The notes: generated from the sequence alone by a model not told the origin. A stretch of DNA of 64,000 bases from Epinephelus fuscoguttatus (GCF_011397635.1 NC_064759.1:13784428-13848427); one strand, 5' to 3'; positions 52,031 to 64,000 are shown, counted from the first letter of the stretch. Translations and numbers: made by a program.

Positions 52031-55000
52031 GACGCCATCTTACACGGCTTCTCAATTATTCAAGTACAGTGAGTGAAAGGGAAACACCAGACAGGAAGTA
52101 CTGAGGACAGAGAGGAGAAAGGTGCGTGGAGAAGGCAGAGCTGGCAAACAGAGGGCGTTATGAATGAGAGGAAAGTGAGAGATAAAAGCTTGCACTCTCA
52201 GTAGGATCCAGTCCGAGCACGTGCACTCACACTGATACCCACACTGAGGTCCTAGCAGCCCATGTGTGAAGTGAAGACAGCAGAGTCCCCTGAGATTATA
52301 TCTTCCAAGATGATTTACAGCCCCTGTCAGATACAATACAATAAAACTGGGTCAGCATGATGAAATATACCATAACTACACACTTCACGAATCAAAAAGC
52401 CTTGTGGAGGAACATGGGGAATATCTTAAAAAAAGGGCATACATTATGCACTTATGTAATATTCATAGCAGTAATGAACATTAATACATCACCTGACATC
52501 ACGGCGTGATTTAGTGTGTTGAGGACGTTGGGGGAATAGTTCAGCCAGTGAAAGGAAACACTTGTATGAGACTCAGCAGTTAGTGCTTTGCTGATATCGG
52601 ACTTGGATTAACTGAAGACTAAATGCCTGGCATTCCTGCGATATAATAGATGAATTCATACAGCTGTCACCACACACCCCCATGATGCTGTGTTACAGTT
52701 GGACGTTACTGCGTGCCAGTGTAGGTAGGAGCATGCATGTGTGTCTGCGTGTGTGTGGTTTGTTTTTCAGTGTGTATAGAACTGTCTGTGGTATTGTGTT
52801 GTCATATTATGTGCTGAGGTGTCATTACATAATAGAGTTGGCTGGAGGGGGCGAGAGGCGGGGGGGGGGCAGACAGCACATGTGAGGTGCCAACAAGGGA
52901 TTCAGGTGGTGGTTCGGTGGGTAAATGTGAGTCAATGTGTTGTTGACTGGCCTGCTAATCATTTGATTACAGACAGATTAAAGTATTACTCCTGTAAATG
53001 TCATGTAAACATTTCACCGGGGTGTTTTACCAAAATGAAGGTCAATATTGGAGCGAGTGTTATCCAACTGATGGCCCAGCTTTAATCTTGTTATTGCTGT
53101 ATCATGAAGTGCCAAACTGACAATTAATCAATTTGTTGATCGACAGAAAATTAACAGCAATCACTTAAACCATTTCACCTATTTATCATTGGGGGGGGCG
53201 ACCATTTTTAATCCACACCTTTTCCCCTCCTGGATGGATTTTTAGAAATATAACAGGACCATTTTGCTCAGGGGTTCTCAAACTTTTGAAGAGTGAATGC
53301 CATTTTAGGACCTGTGTCCGCGTAGGGTTTTTCTTTGCCAGAAAAGCGGTGGCAGGGCGCTGGGGAACACTCAATGTGTTTTGTTTCTACAACAACAATA
53401 CCTTGACATTAACGTTAGCTATGTAGCTAACGTAATGCTATATGAACAGAGAGTTGACGAGATAGTTAAAAATTTGCAACACTTCTGGTGACAAAAGCAC
53501 AAAATGGTTCATGGAGTTAGTGGACAATGCTTGAAATAAATAAGTTTGTTTCATTAACGTGTTTAAGTCTGTTGACAGCTTAGTTTAAAAAGCTGGTCGA
53601 AATTTTAATTTTTTTTGAGAAGGACAGAATCAAAATGAATAATTTAGAATATGTTGCATAAAATAGTTTGATCACTAAATATCAACACAGCTTCTGGATG
53701 AATATTCAGTTAGTTCAGCTGAAGCTTTTTGAGGTCAAAGCTAATCATGTTGGTTGTACCAAACTAAATTAATTTGTCAAATTATAAAAGACTTTGACGA
53801 TTTACTCAGTAAATGCCAAAGCTTGAACTACTTAAAGAAGGTGCATGCAAATTGTTACCTTCATTTCTTTAAAAGTTGAACCAATGGATCATTGTTGGGA
53901 GCACAGCAACAGTCAGTGTCCGGCTGATCTGCTCTCCCACATCGGCTTTTCTGTCTTCCTTGTCTACATTTGCCCCACAGCAGATGGAGACATGAAATAC
54001 CATGCTTTTCGGTGTCTGTAATATTCATTCACACTGTGCGAAATAAGACAAAGCATGGTGATCGATTCTGGTAGTTCATTTTAAAGCTAATATTACCCAA
54101 TGCCGATGACGTGTCAATATTATCTTGCATCCTTAGTTCAGAAGTTTCCCAGTAGCAGCGCTCAGAGGGGCTGCACAAAAAAGCCAAAACTCTCTGAAAT
54201 AAAGACGCTGGACGCTGCGCTTCTTCTCCAGGTGCTTGGATGTGGCCACACATGCTCTCACCTCACTGGAGACAATTGAAAAAAGATCATGTGGACACAG
54301 GCCCTTAGGGAGTCAGCATATGTCTGAGGGCCGCACAGGAGAAGTGCACACCTTTTTAACGACATACCAGTACTTTACAAAAACTTAAACAATCGACAGT
54401 GATATAGTGTACATAACACTCATACTGAATTCTATTTTACACTTCTTAATACATTTTAAAATCATAAAATAGAGAGGCAGTGCAGTGTTTGACAAAATAA
54501 AGGTGCTCAAGGTGCAAAAAAATAATAAAAAGTGGATAAAAACAGCAGCAAACTTTTTAATCCTTGACTATCATCAGTTCATCATCATGGACTGAAACAT
54601 TTGCTGCTGTTTTCTTTCACTTCTTATTATTTTTGGCACGTGGAGCACCCTTCTTTTTGTGCACGGTTGTCTTAAATAATTGATTATTTTTACACTGATC
54701 TCAGCCTGTGGACCTTTTAGTGACTGTCCAGCCCAGTTGTATTGATGCGCCTTGTATCTCCTCTGCTGTCCTTTCTTGTTTGTCTATTGTACACATGCAC
54801 CCAAGACAAACTTTTTGTTGCCCTGAGAAGGTGCAGTTTCACAGCAGCCCTAGGACACTGATTGTACCTACAGCAGTTGAATTACAGCTTCTGCTGGGGT
54901 ACAGCAGCACCACCATAACTGCAGTTCACTATGATCTGCCAGTAATAATAATGATAGTAATTTGGTAGGTTTATTTGTGGTGACATTTGCCAGTTATTTT

Positions 55001-57060
55001 TCTGGACGGTGGTGTGTGGTTGCCTTTCATAGCATTGCATTGTTTTCTTTAACGGTGTGCACACCCATAGCCTTATGTCTTAGGTCACAGAGTGAAATGG
55101 ATCCTAAGTTGGCCTGTGGCAGTGCAAAAAGCTCACGTTTCGACTTTGAAAAAAAGAGAGTACACAATGAAAGTATCTCAAATGTCCTGCTACTATTCTG
55201 CGGTGCTGATGAGAGGTTTCCTTTAAACTACCAAATATCCTCCCAGATACCAAACTGTGTGACTGCAAACCATGTCAAAGCTCAAACTCTAGCTGCAGGG
55301 TGGATGTAAACATGGATGTAAACAGGGCTGATGAATCAGCATTTGAAAGGATTGATGATGGCAGTGTGCTCTTCAGGAGAAGCTGTAATGAATGGGTGAC
55401 ACCTTGATGACCTGTTATGACTCCACAGAAAGTGTATATACAGTTTACACTGAACACTGGATGGTTACACATCACGTCACTGAGTGAAGGCATGGATGTG
55501 GCTTGTTGTAGAGTGTGTATGAGCAGGGTGGGGGGTGGAGCTGGCAGACTGGTGGAGCCTCAGGCTTCCTACTGCATTAATGCTCACACTACTACAACTG
55601 CACTCATTGACCCACATCATGCAAAGATAGAGAGGAACGAGGGGGTGGAGCTACAGATGAAGGAAACAGAGATCACCTGATAATGCCATGTTTTCAACAG
55701 GGGAATGTTTTCAGTGAGGCAACATGTCACTCCTCACTGATTAGTGATAAAAGCAGAGTGTGGATTGGTTTCATTTTTATCATGCAAACAGAGTCCTGAG
55801 CAACAAACGTCAGAAATGTAATCAAACCATTACTGTGGACTGTTTGCTTCAGATTCTCTGCTCATTTCATGCGTCACTGTGTTTATTTGTGGATGTGTGC
55901 TTTGGTCTATGTCGTGTTTTATGTTGCACTTTTGGTTATATGGTTATGTCATTGTTTTGTTCATAATGCTTATGTCCTGTTGTTTTTGTTTATGTGCCTT
56001 GTAATGTGCTTTTGTCTATGGTTATATGCTGATCTGTGCTTATGTGCCCTTCTGTGAACATGCCATCAATCTGCTTTTATCTGTGCTTCTGTGCTTTTGC
56101 GTGTTATTTTAATGTCTTTTTCTTATAAACAACTTTACCATGAGCCTGTATGGCTAAATCTGGCACAGAGATCATGTTAATTAATGTGCACTGTCCCTTT
56201 CTAAATACAATAAACATAAACGTACAGACCAAACAATAACTTGATGTTTGCTTATGCAGATGGATGATAATTTGATGCACTTAAAAATTAGAGCAAACAA
56301 TGGTTATTAGTCCACATTGACTCTTTACATAAATTTGGTCATTTAACATGATCAACTTTTGCTGGTTTAATAACATTTCAACACCTCAGCAAATATACCA
56401 AGGCTACAGGAAGAACAGAAGACCCAGTACTAACCGTCAGACATACAAAAATTGGTCATATGATGCATCCTGACCCAGTGTTGATTCAAAACTAATTCTA
56501 ATTAGATATTACTGTTCAAAAATCTTTCCCAGTTTTAAGCGTATTTATTGTCAGTGCATTTGTATGGAAATTGAGTCTTTGTTTGTAAAGTATGTGCTGT
56601 ATTCCAGGCAGGTGTTTCAAAGAAGTGAATTTAATCCTCTTGCACTCAAAGATGTTGTTAACTTAATTTTCATTTCAGTTCTCTTATACTTAAATAATTC
56701 ATTCAAGGGAGTTACAACTTCTAAGACAATGTATTTAAAGCACTGGCTGCAAGACCATGCTGGTGGACCAGCTTCACCAACACCAGACCAGTATAAACCA
56801 GACCCAGACCTAAGTACTAACCGTTTTAGCGAGTTCTGCCATGATGCATAACAACACCACTGTTTAACCTCTTCTTTTATACCTTTTTAAAGTTCTTTTG
56901 GTCAAATACAAAATTAAAAGACATGTGACTTCCCTAAAAACCTGGCTTTTTAATCACAGTTTTCAAAAAACAAGAGTTACCTAAACAAATGGGACACTGA
57001 CTTCCGTGTACAGGCAGGTGGCAACATCGAGCATAAGAAGGGAAATACTGCCACTGAAAG
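52031..57060. other. Intergenic stretch between ciart and prpf3
   Basis: No gene recognised, and no sign of MRPS21. 53870-54250 has phrases of a dispersed fish repeat (AAAGACGCTGGACGCTGCGC). 54495-54665 is an imperfect fold-back whose arms start GGTGCTC and end GAGCACC, with ACAGCAGCAAAC against GTTTGCTGCTGT-like inner parts. Confidence 0.45.
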
Positions 57061-57082
57061 TCACGAAGAAGAAATAGCAATC

Positions 57083-57097
57083 ATTTCCGGTTCCGGG
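57083..57097 (+). promoter_or_regulatory. prpf3: Tandem ETS-type motifs in the prpf3 promoter
   Basis: ATTTCCGGTTCCGGG carries two adjacent CCGGAA cores on the reverse strand, as in many TATA-less housekeeping promoters. It lies about 590 bp before the start codon. The noncoding first exon and its donor could not be placed with certainty. Confidence 0.5.
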
Positions 57098-57673
57098 TCT
57101 TGCCTCAGAAACGTCGTGTGAACGGCGCGACTAAACAAGAAAGTTTTGCAGACAACCTAGCAGTTTATAGTGTTTCACAAGTCTTTAACTTGGTCGTTTG
57201 TGTTTGACTTATAACACCTAAGCGGTGTGATACAGGATAAAGGCAGAATCTAAAGGTTTGTAGATTTATTAGGCGGTTATTCGCTTTTGTTGGTAGCTCG
57301 CGGACAGCAGTGTGCTAACGGTAACTAGCAGGTAGCCAGGGAGTTTTGGCGGATGTAATTGATTTTAGCTTGTGTGTTGCTTCTGGTTAGCACATTTGTC
57401 CGCCAGTCTAACATTACAGCTGTGAAATGACTAACTATACTAAGTTCCGGAGTGACTGTGTGAATGGGATTTTATTAGTAAATAATATGACGGCTGTGTG
57501 CGTGTCTGTCAGTGGCTGTGAGTGAGACAGCAGTGGGTTTGTGCTCATGTAGCTCATGTGTTTGGGACCGTCACGTCATTATTCATGGAGACATATAGTT
57601 AATAAGTTCATCAGCGTATGTGAATGATGATGCTACATGTTGTAAATGTCATGATTTTCCGCAGGGTTGGAGG

Positions 57674-57818
57674 ATGTCGCTTCCAAAACGGGAGGTGGAG
57701 GAGCTGAGGCCATGGGTGGAGCGCACTGTGAAGAAGGTGCTGGGTTTCTCGGAGCCCACAGTGGTTACTGCTGCTTTGCACTGTGTTGGAAAGGGATTGG
57801 ACAAAAGGAAGACCATAG
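57674..57818 (+). CDS. prpf3: prpf3 coding exon 1: PWI domain, first half
   Basis: Residues 1-48, [19 protein letters not shown] then [23 protein letters not shown] is nine bases after acceptor TTTCCGCAG. Donor GTAACT. Confidence 0.95.
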
Positions 57819-60800
57819 GTAACTACTGACCATTTGAAACCTGCTGTGCTTTATTTAGATACAGGTTTGAATGAAGCTTTAGTTACATGCCTTTTGCACA
57901 ACACCAGCTATCAAGCTCTCAAGCAACCACTTGTGATCAGTGAACGTCACAACCATCCATCCATCCATTTTCATCCGCTTATCTGGGGTCGGGTAGCCGG
58001 GGCAGCAGGCTAAGTAAAGCACCCTGGACGTCCCTCTCTCCAGCGACGCTTTCCAGCTCCTCCTGGGGGACCCCAATGCATTCCAGGGCCAGATGAGATA
58101 TGTAAACCCTCCAGTGTGTTATGGGTCTGCCCCGGGGCCTTCTACTAGTGGGACGTGCCTTTCAAACTTTCATATCCTTTCAAATTGATTTTGGCCATCA
58201 GTATTATGGCTAGGTATCATCTGAAAAATTAAGATACCAGTACCAGTACTGTTACCCTTCAAGTAATACTGATATTAATAATGTGCTTCTTTTAATACTT
58301 TTTTCTGCATTACTCAGTGTTCATCATGTAAATGGAAAGATTCGGTTGCGTAAAACTTCACCAGGCGCCACAGGCATATAGTATAGCCATACTTTCAAAT
58401 TCTTGGTGGCATCTCTTGTCATGCTGAACTGCCAACTCTGTCAAATACACAGTGTTTGACTTCACCACACCACAGACTGTATGGTTTGTAGCTGCTGCTG
58501 CAGTGGGTTGAATTGAGGAATGCCTGCAGTGATTGGCTGCGAGCAAAACATATGAATTATAATTTTGATCCAGGTCTGGTTACAAAATGGATCAAATGGC
58601 TGGTGTAATTTGACTTTTGATATTGCTTGGTTCTGGGTTATTTCAGTACCTGGCCATAATCATAAGTCATTTTTTAAATCTGATTTAATTTTGATTTGCT
58701 TTCGCTTTATTATCAGGAAAAAAATCTGAAATTTGTCCTGCACCTCAGGAGGTCAGCTGTTTTACATAAATACAAAAATAAAAATCCATAATACTACAAA
58801 AACTACACATCACATCAGACATTATGAAAAGTGGATGCAGTGTAACAAATGAATCATTCAGTGTTGACTGAGGTTACTTAGAAGTCATTCTGATATAATA
58901 GGCTACATAATTGAGGGACAAAAGAGTTCTTGCATACACTCTGTTCATTGATTCAGGTGAAAAATGTAAAGCACCAACAAAGGTCCCTGTTTCTCTTATT
59001 TATTCATATTTATTTGATCAGAGAATGTTCTAGCTGTAGTGTACTACACATCCTTCTACAAATTGAGACAGTGATCAAAGGAGTCCTGGAGTTGTGCTAA
59101 TTATTGGACACTCATTTCCACCACAGACCAGCTGCGTCCCTTCCTCGATGACTCTGCTGGAGGTTTTGTGGAGCGTCTTTTTGAAGCTTTGGAGGAAAGC
59201 CGCAATGCACGTGGCAACAAAGGAGCAGGAGAAAAGAACCGCAAGAGAGAACTCAAGGTGAGCAAACACCCTCGCAAACTAGTACCAGCCACCTCTGTAT
59301 TATCACTACATACTAGGGCTGCATGATATTGGGGGCGAAAAAACATAATTACTGATATTTTTTCTGCGATGCACATTGTGATTTGAAAACATACAAAAAT
59401 TTTCACCAGATAATTTAATAGCTTCTATCATGATTGGAGGGATTTTTGTAGGGGTGTGTATCTTTATTAGAAATTGAAGTATGGGAAAAGCTTGAAAGTG
59501 CTTTTTACTTTGAAGACTTTTTTGGGTGGGGGTGGAAGATTGATACTCTTTCATCAATCCATGCTCCAGGCTAAAGTTAATGATCCAAAGTGTCACATTA
59601 GTAATGCATGTTACTTATAGCAAATTTAGGGGCTTCATTATGTTGCTCCCCTCCTGTTTGTTGCTCATTTTCAGGTTGTGGTTGACTACTGGCAGGGCTC
59701 GCTTTGGTTGTCATCATCTGTTATCAGACAGACTTCTCTGGTAGATTAATGTCACAGCTTTTAACTTGCTTTTACAGTCCGACAACTCTGTGGTGAGGAA
59801 TGGCCAGGAGACGTCTTGATAATGTTGCATTAAACAGACGCTTTATTTCTTCTGTGCAGCAAAACAAAACGCAGCCGTTTTTACTGCCATTATACTGGAA
59901 TGTGAATTTCTCTGGACACTTTCTGCTGATGACTGTAGCTTCAGAAAAGCATGAGTTAAACTGTCTACAGCACTTACCAGTCCAGTTACATTGCTTCTCT
60001 ACACACATGCAGGAGAGTGCCTCCGCTCATAAGAAACACCACCAGACTACGTCACGTACACACATGATCAAGCAGCAAAGAAAGTTGTAGCATGACATGT
60101 TTAAATCAGTTTGCTTTACTTGACATTGAATGTCGTGACTATTGCACGTGCGCACACTGCAGTGTTGATGCTAAAACGATATATTGTGCAGCTTGATTGC
60201 ATATCTGAATAATTAGACCAGTAGGTAACAGCGACCAAATTTATATGAATAAAAATCTAGTTTACTCATTGTGTGAAGATTGACAATTATTTAATCATAC
60301 TGTGCGAAGTGTAAACACACTCATGTTTGGCCTAATGCCTGGCGATGTGAATTTGATGTTTCTGTTTTGGCTGGTTGGTCTCAGGATGTGTTTGGTGATG
60401 AGGCTGAAACGGGTGCGATGCGAGAAGCTCCAGAGACAGGAGATGGGACAGTTGCAAAGAGGAAAAGGGTGCCTCGCTTCGAGGAGGTGGAGGAGCCTGA
60501 GGTCATACCTGGACCTCCATCTGAGAGCCCTGGCATGCTCACCAAAATGCAGGTAATCTTAGTGACGGTTAAGATTATACTTCAATAAACTGTTCTGAGT
60601 TTTTTCCATGATAAACTTTCTGCATCTACTAACCTCTTCTTTTTATTATCAGATAAAACAGATGATGGAAGCAGCCACCAAACAGATAGAAGAGAGGAAA
60701 AAGCAGCTGAGCTTTGCCTCTTCAGTCCCTGCTTCACAGGTAAAGAAACAACCTCCTCCTTTTTTACTTTAAGACATAACACACTGAAAAACAAGTTACA

Positions 60801-63800
60801 GTAATTTCAAGGTGATGCACTCAGTATGACAGCATTTTTACTCCTCACTAACTTTAGCCGTTGCTTCTTCCACCACAGTCACAGCTGGAATCCCCTCCAG
60901 TTTCACGGCTTCTTGGCACATCCGCTGCTGCAGCTGCGGGTGGTGCCTCATCTATCGCCCCCTCCCAGGCTGCCAGCTTCATGAACGATGCTATCGAGAA
61001 GGCCCGCAAGGCTGCCGAGCTCCAGGCCCGCATCCAGTCCCAGTTAGCCATGAAGCCTGGCATCCTCGGAGCCCTGGGAAACACCGGGCCTCACAACATA
61101 GTGGCACTAGCTAATCTACATGCTATGGGAATTGCCCCACCGTGAGTAATGTCACAGTATTACGGATTTAAAAATCTAAAGAGGAGAAAACTGAAGGGGG
61201 CAGTGACTATTCTTTGATGTGACAGTTTGAAATTAGACTTCTTTCTCTGTGTTTCCCTTTTATAGAAAAGTAGAAGTCAAAGAGGTGAACAAGCCAACAC
61301 CTCTCATTCTGGATGACAAGGGAAGAACTGTGGACGCTAGTGGCAAAGAGGTTGAACTCACACACCGCATGCCCACACTCAAAGGTACGTGTACTGTGGT
61401 TTACTACCTGCACACTCACACACTGAGGATGTTGGGATGAATCGGTTTTCCTACAGCCACAGTTACATAACGTAATTGTTTCATACAGGGTTCATACGGT
61501 CTTGAAAACCTGGAAAAGTCATGGAAGTTGAAATCAGCAGTTTCCAGGCATGGAAAATTTTCAGAAAAATAAATAAACCCGGTACCTCAGAGTTGAGTTT
61601 TGCGCTGGCTGAATATGGGTTGCTGCAACTGCTGACTGTGGTTTGTCATCAGAGCTGCTGCCCTCTCTCGTCACAACGATGTATTCTGTAGCTGCGGGGA
61701 GTAAGGCAGAGGACACACAGTAATTCAAAGCTATAGCTACTGATAGCTACATAGACGTGAACTTGAAGCTGCAGCTGTGAGTTTTTGGCTCCGGTTAGTA
61801 GAAGACTATTAGCAACATTTTCTCTCCGTCTCTGAAAGCCTTCACCGATATTGACACATGTTTTATTCGTCGTCATTGCCAATTCTCTGATGGCAACTTT
61901 CTCTGCAGGATTCTCTGCCATTGAATCAGGCTTTTTTTTTAGGCTCCTGTATATGTATATCAGCCAATAGGCTCTGGTCACTTGCTCGATTTTCTTAAGC
62001 CTGAAAGCAGAGCCAAGAGGAGGTGCAGACATCTAGTGTTCCTTCAGACCACTTGAATTACAATATACTCAAAGGTTATTATGGGATTTTTGCCCAGTGA
62101 CGCCAAAATTCAACTGCCTACCCTAGCTTTAACCATTACAACAGATTTTTAAGTAGCCAAATGTTACACTATAACAACCAACTGGATATAGTTGATGATG
62201 ATAATGAATCAAATATACATTTTTACACCCTTAAGGATTAGTGTTTCTATTGATTATTATTCCAGTACAGTGTCGTCTTTTTGAGTCTTGTATAGAGTCC
62301 ATTTTTCTCATTTTATTTCCAGTTGTGCTTCTTGTAATCTCAGTATGTGTGTCAGTTTCTTCTTCAATTGTTAGCCATAGGTCCTTCATCAGTGGTGTTT
62401 CTTTACCCCAGTTCTTAATGATAACTGTCTTGCTTCCTACTAGCAATATTTCAATCAAATAACTATCACTCCTAGTATGTACTTAAGCTCTTTACATACC
62501 ATTTCCCAAAATACAGTTATTTTCTGACATTTCCAAAAAACATGAGCATGGTCTGCATCAAAAGACTCTTGCCATGAGAATTCCCTCCAGGTTCGCAAAT
62601 TAGTGGTCGAATGGTACAGACACAATCTTAATTACTTGTTTTTGCTCCTCTCAGTTCATTTTCTTCTGTCTTTGTAGCAAACATTCGAGCGGTAAAGAGG
62701 GAGCAGTTCCGTCAGCAGCTGAAGGAGAAGCCTGGGGAGGACTTGGAGTCCACGTCTTACTTCGACCAGCGGGTGTTTATTACACCGGCTCAGCGCCCTC
62801 GCCGGGCCTTCAAATTCCACGACCAGGGGCGGTTCGAGAAGATTGCTCAGAGAATCAGAACCAAGGTTGGATTTCACTCCTAAACTGTCACGTGTCAGCA
62901 GTTGTCTCAGATGTTTTTTGACATAGATGTAAAATTACACAATGGTTCAAAACAACTTGTCTTTGGTCCCCTCCTGCGTTGTTCTTCACCATAATCAGGC
63001 CCAGCTGGAGAGATTGCAGAATGAGATCGCCCAGGCAGCAAAGAAGACAGGAATCCAAGCATCCACCAAGCTGGCACTGATTGCCCCTAAGAAAGAGCTG
63101 GGAGAAGGAGAGGTTCCCCACATGGAGTGGTGGGACTCCTACATCCTGGCCAACAACATGGACATGTAAGAAACTACAAATAAGCCAGGAACTCAAACAC
63201 TTAGCATCTCATTTTCACTGCCACAATGAAGCTGTAGAATAATGCAGTCTGAATGATCGACTCTCTGTAGTTAACTATCAAGTTTTTTTTTTTCTCTTAT
63301 TTTATGAAGATCATCTGAAACAGACTTTGACGATGTGGAGTTGTTTGGTGTGACCAACCTGGTTGAACATCCTGCCCAAATGAGCCCTCCAGGTAAGTGT
63401 ATGGAAGATAAGAAGTCTGCCAACTGTTAAAGGTGCTCCCAAAGTATGCGTGTTTAAAAAAAGATGAACTTTTCAGTCCCGTAAAGATCTTCATCATGAG
63501 GTGGAAATACACTCAGAGAGAGTTACCTTTTGGCGTTGAAATTAACATAAACCTGGTGAGTTAATAAGTATTATAGTTAAATTGCTGTGTGAGCCGTTTA
63601 TATTTAAACACAGAGCAGGTCCTCGTCCATGGAGATAGCCGTGTTGCACCACCATGTTTCTACAGTAGCCCAGATCGGACCACCAAACACTGGCTCGAGA
63701 CAGGGCCATTTGCATCGACCACTGTAGTTAGCAATAGGTTGGTGAGCTAGGCTATCTTTAAACATGGCAGAAGTCTAAGGCTGTATTCACACCAAATCAG

Positions 63801-64000
63801 GCAATGAAGCGATTTGCCGTAGGATTGAAGATGGAGAAAAAGGAGTATTTGTCCTCAGTAGGTTTGTGGGCTTAAAAGATACTGAGCATTGGAACTGATT
63901 ATCATTACTTAAGTAAATTTACTGCCACAAAAGACACACGTACACCCACACACAAACAAAGCGAGACTGTCTTATTTGTTCCAGTGGATTGTGGGCGTTT
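57674..64000 (+). CDS. prpf3: U4/U6 small nuclear ribonucleoprotein Prp3 (5' part, runs off the window)
   Basis: Core component of the U4/U6 and U4/U6.U5 snRNPs, needed for spliceosome assembly in the nucleus. Coding exons: 57674-57818, 59127-59257, 60385-60552, 60653-60739, 60858-61141, 61266-61384, 62678-62865, 62999-63165, 63310-63392 and the start of another at 63985. All junctions are in phase, giving 462 of roughly 680 residues. The N-terminal PWI domain (about 1-87) has [20 protein letters not shown]. Then come [20 protein letters not shown], the long helix [60 protein letters not shown] and the start of the PRP3 domain ([25 protein letters not shown]). It is very close to human PRPF3 throughout. 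The C-terminal part with the U4/U6-binding region lies beyond the window. Confidence 0.96.
57953..58165 (-). repeat. RTE-like LINE 3' end in prpf3 intron 1
   Basis: ATCC tandem units then CATCCGCTTATCTGGGGTCG and CTCCAGCGACGCTTTCCAGC are the reverse of a very common fish retrotransposon 3' end (GATAAGCGG then GGAT repeats). Confidence 0.65.
58166..59126. other. prpf3: Rest of prpf3 intron 1
   Basis: AT-rich intron with no exon or named repeat recognised. Confidence 0.5.
59127..59257 (+). CDS. prpf3: prpf3 coding exon 2: PWI domain, second half
   Basis: Residues 49-92, [20 protein letters not shown] then a basic stretch ending NRKRELK. Acceptor CACCACAG, donor GTGAGC. Confidence 0.94.
59314..60196. 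mobile_element. Probable hAT-like non-autonomous element in prpf3 intron 2
   Basis: Left end TAGGGCTGCATGATATT and right end (reverse complement) TCAAGCTGCACAATATA are imperfect inverted repeats of the type seen at 19677-20257. The flanks CTACATAC and TTGCATAT agree at 5 of 8 bases, so the duplication is weak. No coding capacity. Confidence 0.5.
60385..60552 (+). CDS. prpf3: prpf3 coding exon 3
   Basis: Residues 93-148, [10 protein letters not shown] to PGMLTKMQ, including the conserved [20 protein letters not shown]. Acceptor GGTCTCAG, donor GTAATC. Confidence 0.95.
60653..60739 (+). CDS. prpf3: prpf3 coding exon 4
   Basis: Residues 149-177, [20 protein letters not shown] followed by a Ser/Pro/Ala linker. 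Acceptor TTATTATCAG, donor GTAAAG. Confidence 0.95.
60858..61141 (+). CDS. prpf3: prpf3 coding exon 5, with possible alternative acceptor
   Basis: Residues 178-272, a variable Pro/Ala/Ser linker then SQAASF-type [20 protein letters not shown] and [11 protein letters not shown]. Acceptor AG at 60856-60857 gives the longest form. A second acceptor CCACCACAG at 60877-60878 would remove exactly seven codons and keep the frame. Donor GTGAGT. Confidence 0.9.
61266..61384 (+). CDS. prpf3: prpf3 coding exon 6
   Basis: Residues 272-311, [19 protein letters not shown] to [10 protein letters not shown]. Acceptor TTTTATAG, donor GTACGT. Confidence 0.94.
61385..62677. other. prpf3: prpf3 intron 6
   Basis: 1.3-kb intron. 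61490-61570 has phrases such as TTCATACGGTCTTGAAAACC and TGGAAAAGTCATGGAA, frequent in fish repeats. 62240-62620 resembles, on the minus strand, decayed L1-type 3' sequence (TTCTCATGGCAAGAGTC-type). No exon fits here. Confidence 0.4.
62678..62865 (+). CDS. prpf3: prpf3 coding exon 7
   Basis: Residues 312-374, [20 protein letters not shown] to [11 protein letters not shown]. Acceptor CTTTGTAG; the donor GTTGGA is weak but required by the frame. Confidence 0.92.
62999..63165 (+). CDS. prpf3: prpf3 coding exon 8: start of the PRP3 domain
   Basis: Residues 375-430, [36 protein letters not shown] and MEWWDSYI. Acceptor ATAATCAG, donor GTAAGA. Confidence 0.95.
63310..63392 (+). CDS. prpf3: prpf3 coding exon 9
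   Basis: Residues 430-457, [20 protein letters not shown] and PAQMSPP. Acceptor TTATGAAG is poor in its last bases but the tract before it is T-rich. Donor GTAAGT. Confidence 0.92.
63985..64000 (+). CDS. prpf3: prpf3 next coding exon, cut by the window end
   Basis: Acceptor TTTGTTCCAG, then a phase-1 start that reads V-D as in the human protein. Only 16 bases are visible. Confidence 0.65.

Noticed and set aside
44488..57660. mrps21 between ciart and prpf3
   Set aside because: I looked for its conserved motifs on both strands by eye and found none.
1..64000. tRNA, rRNA or snRNA genes
   Set aside because: No convincing cloverleaf, box A/B pair or known snRNA sequence was recognised; a covariance-model scan would be needed to exclude them.

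Overview
The window is vertebrate nuclear DNA, most likely from a teleost fish. It has split genes with short coding exons and GT-AG introns, long intergenic stretches full of teleost-type transposon debris, CA, GA and GATA microsatellites, and an intact Tc1-like transposase. Four host genes can be supported. On the minus strand are an RNase A-superfamily gene (348-1032) and a membrane carbonic anhydrase that I assign to ca14 (coding exons from 24499 down to 6234). On the plus strand are ciart/CHRONO, the circadian repressor (noncoding exon ending at 39942, coding exons 41658-44487), and the 5' part of prpf3, the U4/U6 snRNP splicing factor (57674 to the window end). CA14, CIART and PRPF3 lie close together in mammals (human 1q21), so this is a conserved microsynteny block. 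The genes APH1A and MRPS21, which sit between them in mammals, were not found here.

Layout: 1-1.1 kb RNase-like gene; 2.8-5.2 kb a fold-back repeat whose interior holds an apparently intact 1.63 kb Tc1/mariner element; 6.2-24.5 kb ca14, with introns that hold a second fold-back repeat, a hAT-like element, a decayed LINE reverse transcriptase and a perfect 27-bp hairpin; 24.5-39.4 kb intergenic DNA with several LINE pieces, two decayed Tc1/mariner-type transposases, and a 1.17 kb element with a 9-bp target-site duplication that splits a LINE; 39.4-44.5 kb ciart, starting from a GC-rich promoter with an E-box pair; 45.9-47.6 kb a third large fold-back that may lie in the ciart 3' UTR; 48-57 kb repeats and a non-autonomous hAT-like element; 57.0-64 kb promoter and first ten coding exons of prpf3, plus the start of an eleventh.

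The host genes do not form one pathway: one is a secreted or membrane-tethered RNase-fold protein, one hydrates CO2 at the cell surface, one represses CLOCK-BMAL1 transcription and one is a core spliceosome protein. All exon boundaries were read from splice-site dinucleotides, reading phase and protein conservation. In the coding parts of ca14, ciart and prpf3 every junction keeps the reading frame. No previously undescribed multi-gene system was found. The most unusual items are the RNase-fold protein that lacks the catalytic lysine and has a GPI-like tail, the two 24-nt exons of ca14, the DD38E-spaced transposase whose 3' coding end lies inside the terminal repeat, and the recurring fold-backs with other elements in their loops.
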